DNA of 64,000 bases, taken from contig NZ_FMAY01000006.1 of NCBI RefSeq assembly GCF_900094925.1, positions 248,001 through 312,000 of the forward strand. Direction: 5' to 3'. Source of the stretch: Kosakonia oryzendophytica. GTDB lineage: Bacteria > Pseudomonadota > Gammaproteobacteria > Enterobacterales > Enterobacteriaceae. Below are positions 7,217 through 15,798 of this stretch, piece after piece. Made by a program: the position numbers and the translations under genes. The notes under the pieces were generated by a model. The model saw nothing but the letters and a program-made list of their open reading frames with translations, made no database searches and was not told the origin of the DNA. Each line of letters opens with the position of its first letter. Within the stretch, counting starts at the first letter, position 1.

Positions 7217-9432
7217 TCTTTGCGGTGCAACAGGCGCAGGGCGTTGGCGGTCACCAGCACCGTCGCGCCCGTATCCGCCAGCACCGCCAGCCACAATCCC
7301 GTTATTCCCAGCAGCGTCGTCACCAGGAATATGGCCTTCAGTCCCAGCGCCATGGCGATGTTCTGCCGGATATTGCTGTGTGTGGCACGCGCCAGGCGGA
7401 TCATCTGACCAAGACCAGTCAATCGGTTATGTGTTAATGCTGCATCGGCAGTTTCCAGTGCGACGTCTGTACCGCTACCCATTGCAATGCCAATGGTGGC
7501 GGCTTTCATTGCTGGCGCGTCGTTAATACCATCGCCCACCATCGCCAGCGGCGCATGCTGGTTTAATGTTTGTACGGCGCTGACTTTATCTTCCGGCAGC
7601 AGCCCGGCGCGGAAATCCAGTGCCAATTCCCCGGCAATCGCCGCCGCTGCACGCGGGTTATCGCCGGTGAGGATCACGCCTTGTACCCCTAACGCATGGA
7701 GCGCGGCTATGGCTTCTTTGGCGTCGTCACGCAGCGTATCCTGCAACGCCAGCGTCCCTATCACTTCTCCGTCACGCTGTACCACAACCACCGTCTGACC
7801 GTGGCTTTCCTGGCGATTAATCTGCGCCAGTAACGCGCTGTCCAGCATGCTTGCGGCGAGTTTGTCCGGCGCGCTGATGTGGATGGTGCGCCCGTTTACT
7901 TCGGCCTCAATACCTTTCCCGGCCAGAGCTCGCTGCGCCTGCGCATCGGGAATGGCGAGCTGGCGACGCTGAGCTTCCTGCACGATGGCCTGCGCCAGCG
8001 GGTGGGTGGAGCCTTGTTCAACAGCGGCGCTCAGTGTTAACAGTTCCTCTTCGCTGCACCCGCTCAGCGGGTTTAACGCGGCGACCTGCGGTTTCCCGAT
8101 GGTCAGCGTACCGGTCTTATCAAAAGCAATCTGGCGGATGCTGCCCAGTTGCTCCAGCGCTGCGCCGCCTTTGATCAGTGCACCGCGTCGAGCCGCTGCT
8201 GCAAGGCCGGAGGTAATCGCCGCCGGGGTGGAGATCACCAGTGCGCAGGGGCAGCCAATCAGCAACAGCGCCAGACTTTTGTAGATCCACTCCAGCCAGG
8301 GTGCGGAAAACAGTAACGGAGGCAGGAGGGCGACCAGCAGTGCAACTCCCATTATCACAGGCGTGTAGAGGCGACTAAAGCGATCGATAAAGCGTTCAAT
8401 CGGCGCGCGACGCTCTTCCGCTTCTTCAATCAGTTTCAGGATACGGTCAATGGCGCTTTCACCGGGTCGGGAAACCACTTCCAGCGTGACCAGCCGATCA
8501 ACGCTGGTCGCCCCGGCGGGAACCGCCTCGCCGCTGGCGCGTTCAACCGGTACGGATTCACCGGTGAGTGCGCTTTCATCAAAGCTGGCAAACGAAGACA
8601 GCAAACGGCCATCCGCCGGTAAACGACCACCGGCAGGGACTTCAATCGTATCGCCGGGTTGCAGTTCGCTGGCTGCCACCGTCTGGCGTTCACCGTTGCG
8701 CAGGCGGGTTGCGGTGTCCGGTTTCAGCGCCATCAATGCGCTGACGCCACGGCGTGCGCGGCTGGCAGCCCAGCCTTCAAGGCGCTCGCCAATTAAAAAC
8801 AGCATCAGCACCATGGCGGCTTCGGCAGTGGCACCAATAAACAGCGCACCGATGGCGGCGACGCTCATTAACGTTTCGATGGCGAACCAGGAACCGCTTT
8901 TCATCAAGCGCAGCGCCTGACGGGCGATAGGCCACAGGCCAACAAGCGTAGTGGCGATAAATGCGGCCTGGCCGAGCGGATGGTTGAACTGCTCCAGCAA
9001 CCAGCTTATTGCCATCATGACGATCAACAGGAGCAGCGGCAGGTTTTCGCGCAGGCTCGAAGGAGGCGCTTCCGGCGCACTGTGTTCGCCTCGCAACTGA
9101 TAACCCGCCTGCTGTACCGCCTGTTCGACCTGTGTACGTACATCACGGTTAGCCACGACAGTGAGTTTTTCTGTGGCGAAGGCAACCTGCACCAGGCCGA
9201 TGCCATCAAGCTGGCGTACGGCGTTTTCCACTTTACGGGCACAGGCGGCACAATCCATACCGGAGACCTGCCAGCTATAACGCTCACCTTCGGCGCTCAC
9301 CGGGGCAGCAACGGTGTTTTCGCAGGTTTCGTCGGCACAACACGGTTGCGGTTTTTCCGGCATCGGGCGCAGTTTGACCGCCGCGAACTGCGGGGCTTTT
9401 TTCGGTTCAGGCTGCGGTGTGGGGGTCGGCAT
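7213..9432 (-). CDS. zntA: ZntA, Zn(II)/Cd(II)/Pb(II)-exporting P-type ATPase
   Basis: A 739-residue P1B-type ATPase. A Cys cluster (C31, C32, C37) precedes a heavy-metal-binding domain with GMDCAAC (C61, C64). The core has TGESVPVE (actuator), the intramembrane metal-site motif GCPCALVIS, the phosphorylated Asp in DKTGTLT, and [11 protein letters not shown] near the C-terminus. It exports Zn2+, Cd2+ and Pb2+ from cytoplasm to periplasm. It is a few residues longer than the E. coli protein because of a Pro/Lys-rich N-terminus. A ZntR-type promoter with a 20-bp spacer lies directly upstream, so zinc-induced activation by ZntR is expected. It converges with and overlaps tusA by 4 bp. Confidence 0.98.
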   Translation of the reverse strand: MPTPTPQPEPKKAPQFAAVKLRPMPEKPQPCCADETCENTVAAPVSAEGERYSWQVSGMDCAACARKVENAVRQLDGIGLVQVAFATEKLTVVANRDVRTQVEQAVQQAGYQLRGEHSAPEAPPSSLRENLPLLLLIVMMAISWLLEQFNHPLGQAAFIATTLVGLWPIARQALRLMKSGSWFAIETLMSVAAIGALFIGATAEAAMVLMLFLIGERLEGWAASRARRGVSALMALKPDTATRLRNGERQTVAASELQPGDTIEVPAGGRLPADGRLLSSFASFDESALTGESVPVERASGEAVPAGATSVDRLVTLEVVSRPGESAIDRILKLIEEAEERRAPIERFIDRFSRLYTPVIMGVALLVALLPPLLFSAPWLEWIYKSLALLLIGCPCALVISTPAAITSGLAAAARRGALIKGGAALEQLGSIRQIAFDKTGTLTIGKPQVAALNPLSGCSEEELLTLSAAVEQGSTHPLAQAIVQEAQRRQLAIPDAQAQRALAGKGIEAEVNGRTIHISAPDKLAASMLDSALLAQINRQESHGQTVVVVQRDGEVIGTLALQDTLRDDAKEAIAALHALGVQGVILTGDNPRAAAAIAGELALDFRAGLLPEDKVSAVQTLNQHAPLAMVGDGINDAPAMKAATIGIAMGSGTDVALETADAALTHNRLTGLGQMIRLARATHSNIRQNIAMALGLKAIFLVTTLLGITGLWLAVLADTGATVLVTANALRLLHRKD

Positions 9433-9470
9433 TGCATCCTCCGGTTAATGATAATTTTCTCATTAACCAG

Positions 9471-9502
9471 AGTATGCACTCTGGAGTCGACTCCAGAGTC
9501 AA
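9471..9502 (-). promoter_or_regulatory. ZntR-controlled zntA promoter
   Basis: On the minus strand there is TTGACT (9497-9502), a 20-bp spacer and CATACT (9471-9476). The spacer contains a perfect 22-bp palindrome at 9478-9499 with half-site ACTCTGGAGTC. The overlong 20-bp spacer with a central dyad is the hallmark of MerR-family promoters, and the dyad matches the known ZntR operator of E. coli zntA. Confidence 0.93.
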
Positions 9503-9507
9503 GCTTT

Positions 9508-10134
9508 TTAAATATACAGAGAGCGAACGATCAGAAAATGCCCGGCGAAGTAGCAAGCGGACGCAATAGCGTTATCGGCGCTAAAGCGCTTACGGTAGTG
9601 GCTGCCCAGCCAGACCACATTGCCGAGCAGCAGCAGCGTGGCACCAACAAATGCAGACAGCGCAGGGCTTGTCGGACGGAAGAACCACAGTTCACCTGCC
9701 AGCCAGACCATCACTAACGTCATGGCAATAAAGGTGAGCACCGGTAGGCGCAACTCTTCCAGCCGCGTCCAAATCACCGCCACCAGTAGTGCGCCAATCA
9801 CCAGCAACACCAGCGGCAATGGCCAGAAGAAGGAGAGCGTCATTTGGCTGGCGAAGTAGATGGTATAAAGCAGATGAGCAAGGAAAAATGCCCCAATGGC
9901 GTAGAGCATTTTTTGCCGTGGCAGAAGCGTCAGCGCATCCCCGACCAGTGAAGCGCACAGACCCGCCAGCACAAGGTAGCTGATGGCATCGAACATCGGG
10001 GCTTGCCAGGCCAGCAACAACAGGAGAAGTAAGGTAACGGGTTTGAAAACCCAACGCTGCCAGGCCGGGCCGCGGTAGGAGGCGTCGACATACAACCAGG
10101 CGGATAAACAGACAGCAATAAATGACCACAGCAT
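9508..10134 (-). CDS. yhhN: YhhN, lysoplasmalogenase-like membrane protein
   Basis: A 208-residue protein of the YhhN/TMEM86 family with about seven or eight membrane segments from end to end and short polar loops. Eukaryotic TMEM86B is a lysoplasmalogenase; the activity of enterobacterial YhhN is not established. Typical family stretches are [25 protein letters not shown] and [17 protein letters not shown]. It is upstream of zntA on the same strand, but zntA has its own promoter in the 75-bp gap. In E. coli yhhM lies next to it; that gene is absent here. Confidence 0.92.
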   Translation of the reverse strand: MLWSFIAVCLSAWLYVDASYRGPAWQRWVFKPVTLLLLLLLAWQAPMFDAISYLVLAGLCASLVGDALTLLPRQKMLYAIGAFFLAHLLYTIYFASQMTLSFFWPLPLVLLVIGALLVAVIWTRLEELRLPVLTFIAMTLVMVWLAGELWFFRPTSPALSAFVGATLLLLGNVVWLGSHYRKRFSADNAIASACYFAGHFLIVRSLYI

Positions 10135-10256
10135 AATTAAGTCCCTGTATCTTTTAGCGTTGCGTGAATCTCTCTTACTCAGTGTAGTGGCGGGGAAAGG
10201 GGGATGACAATGCTGACTCCCCCACTATGGACGTAATTCCGCTTTTTCTGACCGGC

Positions 10257-10532
10257 TTATTTCTTCGCTTTGAGCCTTTCTTGCCAGATCAACAGCTCGA
10301 AAACGCCGAACAGGAAGATACGGATCTGTTCTGCTTTGCTCATCTGCGGACCGTCTTTCGGCAGTGCACTTTTCAGCATAGTAGCCTGCAAAGCGTGCAT
10401 AAACACGGTGAATACCAGCGCGACGTTGACAAAAATATTCAGTGGGCGCGGAAAGGGTTTAATTAAGTTCCACAGCAAAAAGGCCCAGATGCACAGCATC
10501 AACAGACGGCCCAAATTAATCAGCAGCGGCAT
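10257..10532 (-). CDS. yhhL: YhhL, DUF1145 small membrane protein
   Basis: A 91-residue protein with two predicted membrane helices, the first after MPLLINLGRLL. The conserved block PFPRPLNIFVNVALVFTV and the C-terminal RIFLFGVFELLIWQERLK place it in DUF1145 (YhhL). Function is unknown. The start at 10532 is chosen because a GGAG ribosome-binding site lies just upstream. A longer frame to 10634 only reads the end of rsmD in another phase. It overlaps the rsmD 3' end by 17 bp on the same strand, so the two are translationally coupled. Confidence 0.9.
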   Translation of the reverse strand: MPLLINLGRLLMLCIWAFLLWNLIKPFPRPLNIFVNVALVFTVFMHALQATMLKSALPKDGPQMSKAEQIRIFLFGVFELLIWQERLKAKK

Positions 10533-11118
10533 GCTTCTCTCCTTGTACTGCGCGGTGATAGAGACGGTAAGCCACCTGACCCGCGACTTTTTCCCGATGC
10601 AGTTGCCAGTGCGCAGGCACCGGCGGTTGCCCATTTTCCACTTCGCTTTCTATATAGATTAACGCGTCATCAGCGAGCCAGCCGTTGTTTTCCAGCAAGC
10701 GTAGCGTCTCTTCCAGCATGCCTTTACGAAAGGGGGGATCGATAAACACAATATTGTGCGGGGTGCCCGGCGCGGCTAAAAAGCTCAGCGTATTGGTGTT
10801 AACGACGGTTGCATTCGTTGCTTTCAGCGTAGCCAGATTCTGTTGCAATTGTTGCGCGACGCTGCGCTCCATCTCCAGCAGGGTGGCACGGGCAGCGTAG
10901 CGCGACAGTGCCTCCAGCCCCAGCGCGCCGCTTCCGGCGAAGCAGTCGAGACAGTGGGCGTCTACCATTGAGGGTGCCAGCCAGTTAAACAATGTTTCAC
11001 GCACGCGGTCGGTGGTCGGGCGCAGGCCGGGGCTGTCGGGCACCGGCAGTTTTCGGCCTCGCCACTGCCCGCCGATAATGCGTATCTGGCCGCTGGCGGC
11101 ACGGTTGGGTTTCTTCAT
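10516..11118 (-). CDS. rsmD: RsmD, 16S rRNA m2G966 methyltransferase
   Basis: A 200-residue SAM-dependent RNA methyltransferase. Motif I is CLDCFAGSGALGLEALSR and the catalytic NPPY-like motif IV is VFIDPPF. The N-terminal basic stretch IRIIGGQWRGRKLPVPDSPGLRPTTDRVRETLFNWL is diagnostic of RsmD. It methylates N2 of G966 of 16S rRNA in assembled 30S subunits. The start at 11118 (MKKPNRA) matches the E. coli length; in-frame ATGs at 11136 and 11139 would add 6-7 residues, and no strong ribosome-binding site decides between them. It is divergent from ftsY and overlaps yhhL downstream. Confidence 0.95.
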   Translation of the reverse strand: MKKPNRAASGQIRIIGGQWRGRKLPVPDSPGLRPTTDRVRETLFNWLAPSMVDAHCLDCFAGSGALGLEALSRYAARATLLEMERSVAQQLQQNLATLKATNATVVNTNTLSFLAAPGTPHNIVFIDPPFRKGMLEETLRLLENNGWLADDALIYIESEVENGQPPVPAHWQLHREKVAGQVAYRLYHRAVQGEKHAAAD

Positions 11119-11307
11119 GGTTTTCGCTTTGCTCATCATTTCGGCCTGCTATTCTAGCGGCCCGGAGAAGGACGTTAAACCCTAATCCTCAAGTCGTGAT
11201 GCGAGTTCAGGAAAGTGGTAGACTATCCGACTAATTAACAAATGTTTTCAGTCCTGGTCGTGCAGACGGGCTGCGCCATGAATCAATCGCGAGGAGTGTG
11301 GTCGCCA

Positions 11308-12696
11308 ATGGCAAATGAGAAGAAACGTGGCTTTTTTTCCTGGCTTGGCTTTGGGCAGAAAGAGCAGGCCGATGAGGCGCAAACCGAACAACAGCCTGTC
11401 ACTGAGCAGCCGGTTGACGAGACGCCGGTAGCTGAGCCTGCCGACAGTGAAAAATTCGCCGAAGAGGTCGTAGCGGTAAGCGAAACGCTCAGCCACGAAG
11501 CACCGTCTCCGGAACCGGTAGCGGAAGAGACGCGCGCGCAGCTTGAACACGAAGAGCTGCCGCTGCCGGAAGAGGTGGTTGAGCAGGAGAGCGGCGCTGA
11601 AGAGTGGCTGTCGGAAGCTGAACCACACGCGGAAGCGCACGTTGATGCTGAAGACAACGACGCACCGCTGAGCGACGAAGAGCTGGAAGCCCAGGCGCTG
11701 GCGGCGCAGGCGGCTGAAGAAGCGGTTGTGGTGGTGCCGGTGGACGAGACGGCGATTGAACAGGAGAAACCGACGAAAGAGGGTTTCTTTGCGCGTCTTA
11801 AACGCAGCCTGCTGAAAACAAAAGAGAATCTCGGATCCGGATTTATCAGTCTGTTCCGCGGGAAAAAGATCGACGATGATCTGTTTGAAGAGCTGGAAGA
11901 GCAACTGCTGATTGCGGATGTGGGCGTGGAAACCACGCGTAAAATCATCACCAATCTGACAGAAGGCGCCAGCCGCAAACAACTGCGCGACGCCGAAGCA
12001 CTGTATGGTTTGCTGAAAGATGAGATGAGCGGGATCCTTGCAAAAGTGGATGAGCCGCTCAGTGTCGAAGGCAAAACGCCGTTTGTTATCCTGATGGTTG
12101 GCGTGAATGGTGTGGGGAAAACCACCACCATCGGTAAGCTGGCGCGTCAGTTTGAGCAACAGGGCAAATCGGTCATGCTGGCGGCGGGGGATACCTTCCG
12201 TGCGGCAGCGGTGGAACAGCTCCAGGTGTGGGGCCAGCGCAATAATATTCCGGTGATTGCTCAGCATACCGGCGCGGATTCCGCCTCGGTGATTTTTGAC
12301 GCTATCCAGGCGGCGAAGGCGCGTAATGTGGATGTGCTGATTGCCGATACCGCAGGGCGTTTGCAGAACAAATCGCACCTGATGGAAGAACTGAAGAAAA
12401 TCGTCCGCGTGATGAAAAAACTGGACGAAGATGCGCCGCACGAAGTGATGCTGACGATTGACGCCAGCACCGGGCAAAATGCCATCAGCCAGGCCAAACT
12501 GTTCCACGAAGCGGTAGGGTTAACGGGGATTACGTTGACCAAGCTTGATGGTACGGCCAAGGGGGGCGTGATCTTCTCGGTGGCGGATCAGTTTGGCATT
12601 CCTATCCGTTACATTGGTGTCGGCGAGCGTATTGAGGATCTGCGTCCGTTTAATGCGGGCGATTTTATTGAGGCACTTTTTGCCCGAGAGGATTAA
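11308..12696 (+). CDS. ftsY: FtsY, signal recognition particle receptor
   Basis: A 462-residue SRP receptor. The N-terminal A domain (about residues 20-165) is extremely acidic and Glu/Pro-rich, as usual in enterobacteria. The NG GTPase domain follows, with GVNGVGKTTTIGKLA (G1), DTFRAAAVEQL, DTAGR (G3), TKLDGTAKGG (G4) and a C-terminal amphipathic segment. FtsY docks ribosome-SRP complexes on SecYEG at the inner membrane. The ATG at 11308 (MANEKKRG) has a GAGGAG upstream and matches the family; the frame is open upstream to 11242. It is the first gene of the ftsYEX operon, with only 2 bp before ftsE. Confidence 0.98.
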   Translation: MANEKKRGFFSWLGFGQKEQADEAQTEQQPVTEQPVDETPVAEPADSEKFAEEVVAVSETLSHEAPSPEPVAEETRAQLEHEELPLPEEVVEQESGAEEWLSEAEPHAEAHVDAEDNDAPLSDEELEAQALAAQAAEEAVVVVPVDETAIEQEKPTKEGFFARLKRSLLKTKENLGSGFISLFRGKKIDDDLFEELEEQLLIADVGVETTRKIITNLTEGASRKQLRDAEALYGLLKDEMSGILAKVDEPLSVEGKTPFVILMVGVNGVGKTTTIGKLARQFEQQGKSVMLAAGDTFRAAAVEQLQVWGQRNNIPVIAQHTGADSASVIFDAIQAAKARNVDVLIADTAGRLQNKSHLMEELKKIVRVMKKLDEDAPHEVMLTIDASTGQNAISQAKLFHEAVGLTGITLTKLDGTAKGGVIFSVADQFGIPIRYIGVGERIEDLRPFNAGDFIEALFARED

Positions 12697-12698
12697 CA

Positions 12699-13367
12699 AT
12701 GATTCGCTTTGAACACGTCAGCAAAGCCTATCTCGGTGGGAGACAAGCGCTGCAGGGGGTGACCTTTCACCTGCAGCCGGGCGAGATGGCCTTTCTGACC
12801 GGGCATTCCGGTGCGGGGAAAAGCACCCTGCTGAAGCTTATCTGCGGGATTGAGCGGCCCAGCGCCGGGAAAATCCTTTTCGGCGGCCATGATATTACCC
12901 GTCTGAAGAACCGCGAAGTGCCGTTTTTGCGCCGCCAAATCGGCATGATTTTTCAGGATCACCATCTGTTGATGGATCGTACGGTATTCGACAATGTGGC
13001 GATCCCGCTGATCATTGCTGGCGCCAGCGGCGATGATATTCGTCGTCGCGTCTCTGCGGCGCTGGATAAAGTGGGTCTGCTCGACAAAGCGAAAAGCTTT
13101 CCCATTCAGCTTTCCGGTGGTGAACAACAGCGCGTAGGGATTGCCCGTGCGGTGGTGAATAAGCCTGCCGTGCTGCTGGCGGATGAACCGACCGGCAACC
13201 TGGATGACGCGCTGTCGGAAGGAATCTTACGTCTGTTCGAGGAATTTAACCGCGTTGGGGTGACAGTGCTGATGGCGACGCACGATCTGGGACTGATTTC
13301 CCGGCGTTCGTATCGCATGCTGAGCCTGAGCGACGGTCATTTGCACGGAGGCCATGCGGGTGAATAA
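12699..13367 (+). CDS. ftsE: FtsE, cell division ABC-type ATPase
   Basis: A 222-residue ATP-binding protein: Walker [11 protein letters not shown]-loop [11 protein letters not shown], signature LSGGEQQR, Walker [13 protein letters not shown] and the H-loop TH. With FtsX it forms a type VII (mechanotransmission) ABC complex at the septum. ATP hydrolysis activates periplasmic EnvC and thereby the amidases AmiA and AmiB, and helps divisome assembly. It starts 2 bp after ftsY and overlaps ftsX by 8 bp. Confidence 0.98.
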   Translation: MIRFEHVSKAYLGGRQALQGVTFHLQPGEMAFLTGHSGAGKSTLLKLICGIERPSAGKILFGGHDITRLKNREVPFLRRQIGMIFQDHHLLMDRTVFDNVAIPLIIAGASGDDIRRRVSAALDKVGLLDKAKSFPIQLSGGEQQRVGIARAVVNKPAVLLADEPTGNLDDALSEGILRLFEEFNRVGVTVLMATHDLGLISRRSYRMLSLSDGHLHGGHAGE

Positions 13368-14418
13368 GCGTGATGCACTAAACCAGATCCGGCAGTTTGG
13401 CAGCAAGCTTGACCGTTTCCGTAAAGCGTCTGGTTCTTCTGGCGACAGCAACCGTAATGCGCCGCGTCGTGGCAAAGCGGCGAACAAAGCGCCATCGCGT
13501 AAGAGCAATGTGTTTAACGAGCAGGTGCGCTACGCCTGGCACGGCGCTTTGCAGGATCTGAAAAGTAAACCGCTGGCAACCTTCCTGACGGTAATGGTTA
13601 TCGCCATCTCTCTGACGCTGCCCAGCGTTTGCTACATGGTGTACAAAAACGTCAACCAGGCGGCCTCGCAGTACTATCCGTCTCCGCAGATCACCGTTTA
13701 CTTCGACAAGGCGCTGGATGATAACGCTGCTCAGCAGGTGGTAGGGCAGTTGCAGTCGGAGCAGGGAGTTGAAAAGGTGAACTATCTTTCCCGCGAGGAT
13801 GCGCTTGGCGAGTTCCGCAACTGGTCCGGTTTCGGTGGCGCACTGGATATGCTGGAAGAGAACCCCTTGCCTGCGGTGGCGGTCGTGGTGCCGAAACTTG
13901 ATTTCCAGACGCCCGATTCGCTTAACACCTTGCGTGACCGCATTTCCCGTATCCACGGCATTGATGAAGTACGCATGGATGATAGTTGGTTTGCGCGCCT
14001 GGCGTCACTCACCGGGCTGGTGGGGCGCGTGTCGGCGATGATTGGCGTATTGATGGTGGCGGCTGTCTTCCTGGTGATTGGCAACAGCGTGCGGTTGAGT
14101 ATCTTCGCCCGCCGCGACACTATCAACGTGCAGAAACTGATTGGCGCAACGGATGGCTTTATTCTGCGCCCGTTCCTGTATGGCGGTGCGCTGCTCGGCT
14201 TCTCCGGCGCGTTCCTGTCGTTGATCCTGTCGGAAATCCTGGTGATGCGTTTGTCATCGGCGGTGACTGAAGTGGCGAAAGTCTTTGGCACCCAGTTTGA
14301 ATTGAGCGGGTTGTCGTTCGATGAGTGCCTGCTGTTGCTGCTGGTGTGCTCTATGATTGGCTGGGTCGCGGCCTGGCTGGCGACAGTGCAACATTTACGT
14401 CACTTTACTCCGGATTAG
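13360..14418 (+). CDS. ftsX: FtsX, cell division membrane protein
   Basis: A 352-residue protein with a basic cytoplasmic N-terminus, a first membrane helix at about residues 75-95 ([21 protein letters not shown]), a periplasmic loop that binds EnvC, and three C-terminal helices. The GTG at 13360 is preferred to the in-frame ATG at 13354: the ribosome-binding site GGAGG at 13347-13351 is 8 nt from the GTG but only 2 nt from the ATG, and the GTG gives the E. coli length and the MNKRD start. The beginning overlaps the end of ftsE, coupling their translation. Confidence 0.97.
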   Translation: MNKRDALNQIRQFGSKLDRFRKASGSSGDSNRNAPRRGKAANKAPSRKSNVFNEQVRYAWHGALQDLKSKPLATFLTVMVIAISLTLPSVCYMVYKNVNQAASQYYPSPQITVYFDKALDDNAAQQVVGQLQSEQGVEKVNYLSREDALGEFRNWSGFGGALDMLEENPLPAVAVVVPKLDFQTPDSLNTLRDRISRIHGIDEVRMDDSWFARLASLTGLVGRVSAMIGVLMVAAVFLVIGNSVRLSIFARRDTINVQKLIGATDGFILRPFLYGGALLGFSGAFLSLILSEILVMRLSSAVTEVAKVFGTQFELSGLSFDECLLLLLVCSMIGWVAAWLATVQHLRHFTPD

Positions 14419-14437
14419 AAAAATTTTGGTATACTCT

Positions 14438-14469
14438 TTCCCGGCAATGCAGAATTCCGTTGCCGGGAA
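14438..14469 (+). terminator. Perfect 10-bp hairpin between ftsX and rpoH
   Basis: Stem TTCCCGGCAA/TTGCCGGGAA (14438-14447 and 14460-14469) with a 12-base loop, just after the ftsX stop. No T-run follows (GGATACGG), so it is an inefficient or Rho-assisted terminator, or a 3'-end stabilising structure that lets ftsYEX transcription leak into rpoH. Confidence 0.5.
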
Positions 14470-14536
14470 GGATACGGATTCCTTTGATCTTCCTTGCCAC
14501 GGTTTTTTCATCCCGATGTCACAATTTGTGCGTAAT

Positions 14537-14583
14537 TTATTCACAACCCTACAGGGAACTTGTGGATAAAATCACTGTCTGAT
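14537..14583 (+). promoter_or_regulatory. rpoH sigma-E promoter overlapping DnaA boxes
   Basis: GAACTT (14556-14561), a 16-bp spacer and TCTGAT (14578-14583) match the sigma-E promoter P3 known for E. coli rpoH. A perfect DnaA box (TGTGGATAA, 14561-14569, reverse orientation) lies inside the spacer, and a second one (TTATTCACA, 14537-14545) lies just upstream. E. coli DnaA represses rpoH promoters at this place. Other rpoH promoters probably lie within 14419-14683 but were not assigned. Confidence 0.85.
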
Positions 14584-14664
14584 AAAACTGTGAGTGCTAT
14601 TCTCGTTGCTCAAAAACGCTGGCATGTTTGTTGCCTGATGGGGACTGACCGCCGCCAGTTGAAA

Positions 14665-14905
14665 GTGAATTGAGAGGATTTGAATGACCAAAGAAATGCA
14701 AACTTTAGCTTTAGCCCCTGTTGGTAACCTGGAGTCGTATATCCGGGCCGCTAACGCATGGCCGATGTTGACGGCTGATGAAGAGCGGGCACTGGCTGAA
14801 AAGCTGCATTACCAGGGCGATCTGGAAGCAGCCAAAAAGCTGATTCTGTCTCACCTGCGCTTTGTTGTTCATATTGCTCGTAATTACTCGGGCTATGGTC
14901 TGCCG
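14665..14905 (+). promoter_or_regulatory. Putative RNA thermometer of rpoH mRNA (start and early coding region)
   Basis: In E. coli the rpoH start region pairs with an internal segment of roughly nt 110-210 of the coding sequence, limiting translation at low temperature. The codons here are very similar in this part of the gene, so the element is expected. I did not fold the RNA; boundaries are approximate and transferred from knowledge of E. coli. Confidence 0.45.
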
Positions 14906-15541
14906 CAGGCGGATCTGATCCAGGAAGGTAATATCGGCCTGATGAAAGCCGTGCGTCGTTTCAACCCGGAAGTGGGCGTGCGCCTGGTCTCCTTCGCCGT
15001 ACACTGGATTAAAGCTGAGATCCACGAGTACGTATTGCGCAACTGGCGTATCGTGAAGGTCGCTACCACAAAAGCACAGCGTAAGCTGTTCTTTAACCTG
15101 CGTAAAACCAAGCAGCGTCTGGGTTGGTTCAATCAGGATGAAGTGGAAATGGTTGCCCGTGAGCTGGGCGTAACCAGCAAAGACGTGCGTGAAATGGAAT
15201 CGCGTATGGCCGCCCAGGACATGACCTTTGATATGTCGCCTGATGACGATGCGCAAGACAGCCAGCCAATGGCACCGGTGCTTTATCTGCAGGATAAATC
15301 GTCTAACTTTGCCGACGGCATTGAAGACGATAACTGGGAAGAGCAGGCCGCTAACAAACTGGTCGATGCGATGCAGGGGCTGGACGAACGTAGCCAGCAG
15401 ATTATTCGCGCCCGCTGGCTGGACGAAGAGAATAAGTCCACGTTGCAGGAGCTGGCCGACCGTTACGGCGTGTCTGCCGAGCGTGTGCGTCAGTTAGAAA
15501 AGAACGCGATGAAAAAACTGCGCGCCGCTATCGAAGCGTAA
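14684..15541 (+). CDS. rpoH: RpoH, heat-shock sigma factor sigma-32
   Basis: A 285-residue sigma-70 family member. Region 2 contains [62 protein letters not shown] (core binding, -10 recognition and melting), followed by the RpoH box [15 protein letters not shown]. Region 4 ends the protein with [34 protein letters not shown] (-35 recognition helix-turn-helix). It directs transcription of chaperone and protease genes and is controlled by DnaK, GroEL and FtsH. The ATG follows GAGGATT. The long leader holds a sigma-E promoter and DnaA boxes. A rho-independent terminator follows directly. Confidence 0.99.
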   Translation: MTKEMQTLALAPVGNLESYIRAANAWPMLTADEERALAEKLHYQGDLEAAKKLILSHLRFVVHIARNYSGYGLPQADLIQEGNIGLMKAVRRFNPEVGVRLVSFAVHWIKAEIHEYVLRNWRIVKVATTKAQRKLFFNLRKTKQRLGWFNQDEVEMVARELGVTSKDVREMESRMAAQDMTFDMSPDDDAQDSQPMAPVLYLQDKSSNFADGIEDDNWEEQAANKLVDAMQGLDERSQQIIRARWLDEENKSTLQELADRYGVSAERVRQLEKNAMKKLRAAIEA

Positions 15542-15557
15542 GCGAATTGCAGTGAAA

Positions 15558-15594
15558 CAAGCCGGGACGGCGTCAGCCTCTCCCGGCTTTTTGT
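15558..15594 (+). terminator. Rho-independent terminator of rpoH
   Basis: Inverted repeat AGCCGGGA/TCCCGGCT followed by TTTTT, 20 bp after the rpoH stop. Confidence 0.9.
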
Positions 15595-15798
15595 TGTCTG
15601 TTTGTTCCTGTCTTCGCCTTCATCCCATGTTATCCCGCCGTTTCGTCCCGTCATTCACCACTTTTTGTTTCTGTCACATCGCAACATAAAAGCTGTCCTG
15701 TCGGTGTTCCATCGCTTGCGCGAAACTGAGTGAAATATCGCATTGCTAAAGGCGCTATATACTTGGTAAGCGGGCATACACAGACAGGGGACATCAAG

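Noticed and set aside
11248..12507. 419-codon open frame antisense to ftsY
   Set aside because: It mirrors the GC- and Glu-rich coding of ftsY, has no recognisable domain and a low-complexity Phe/Arg-rich product; it is an antisense shadow.
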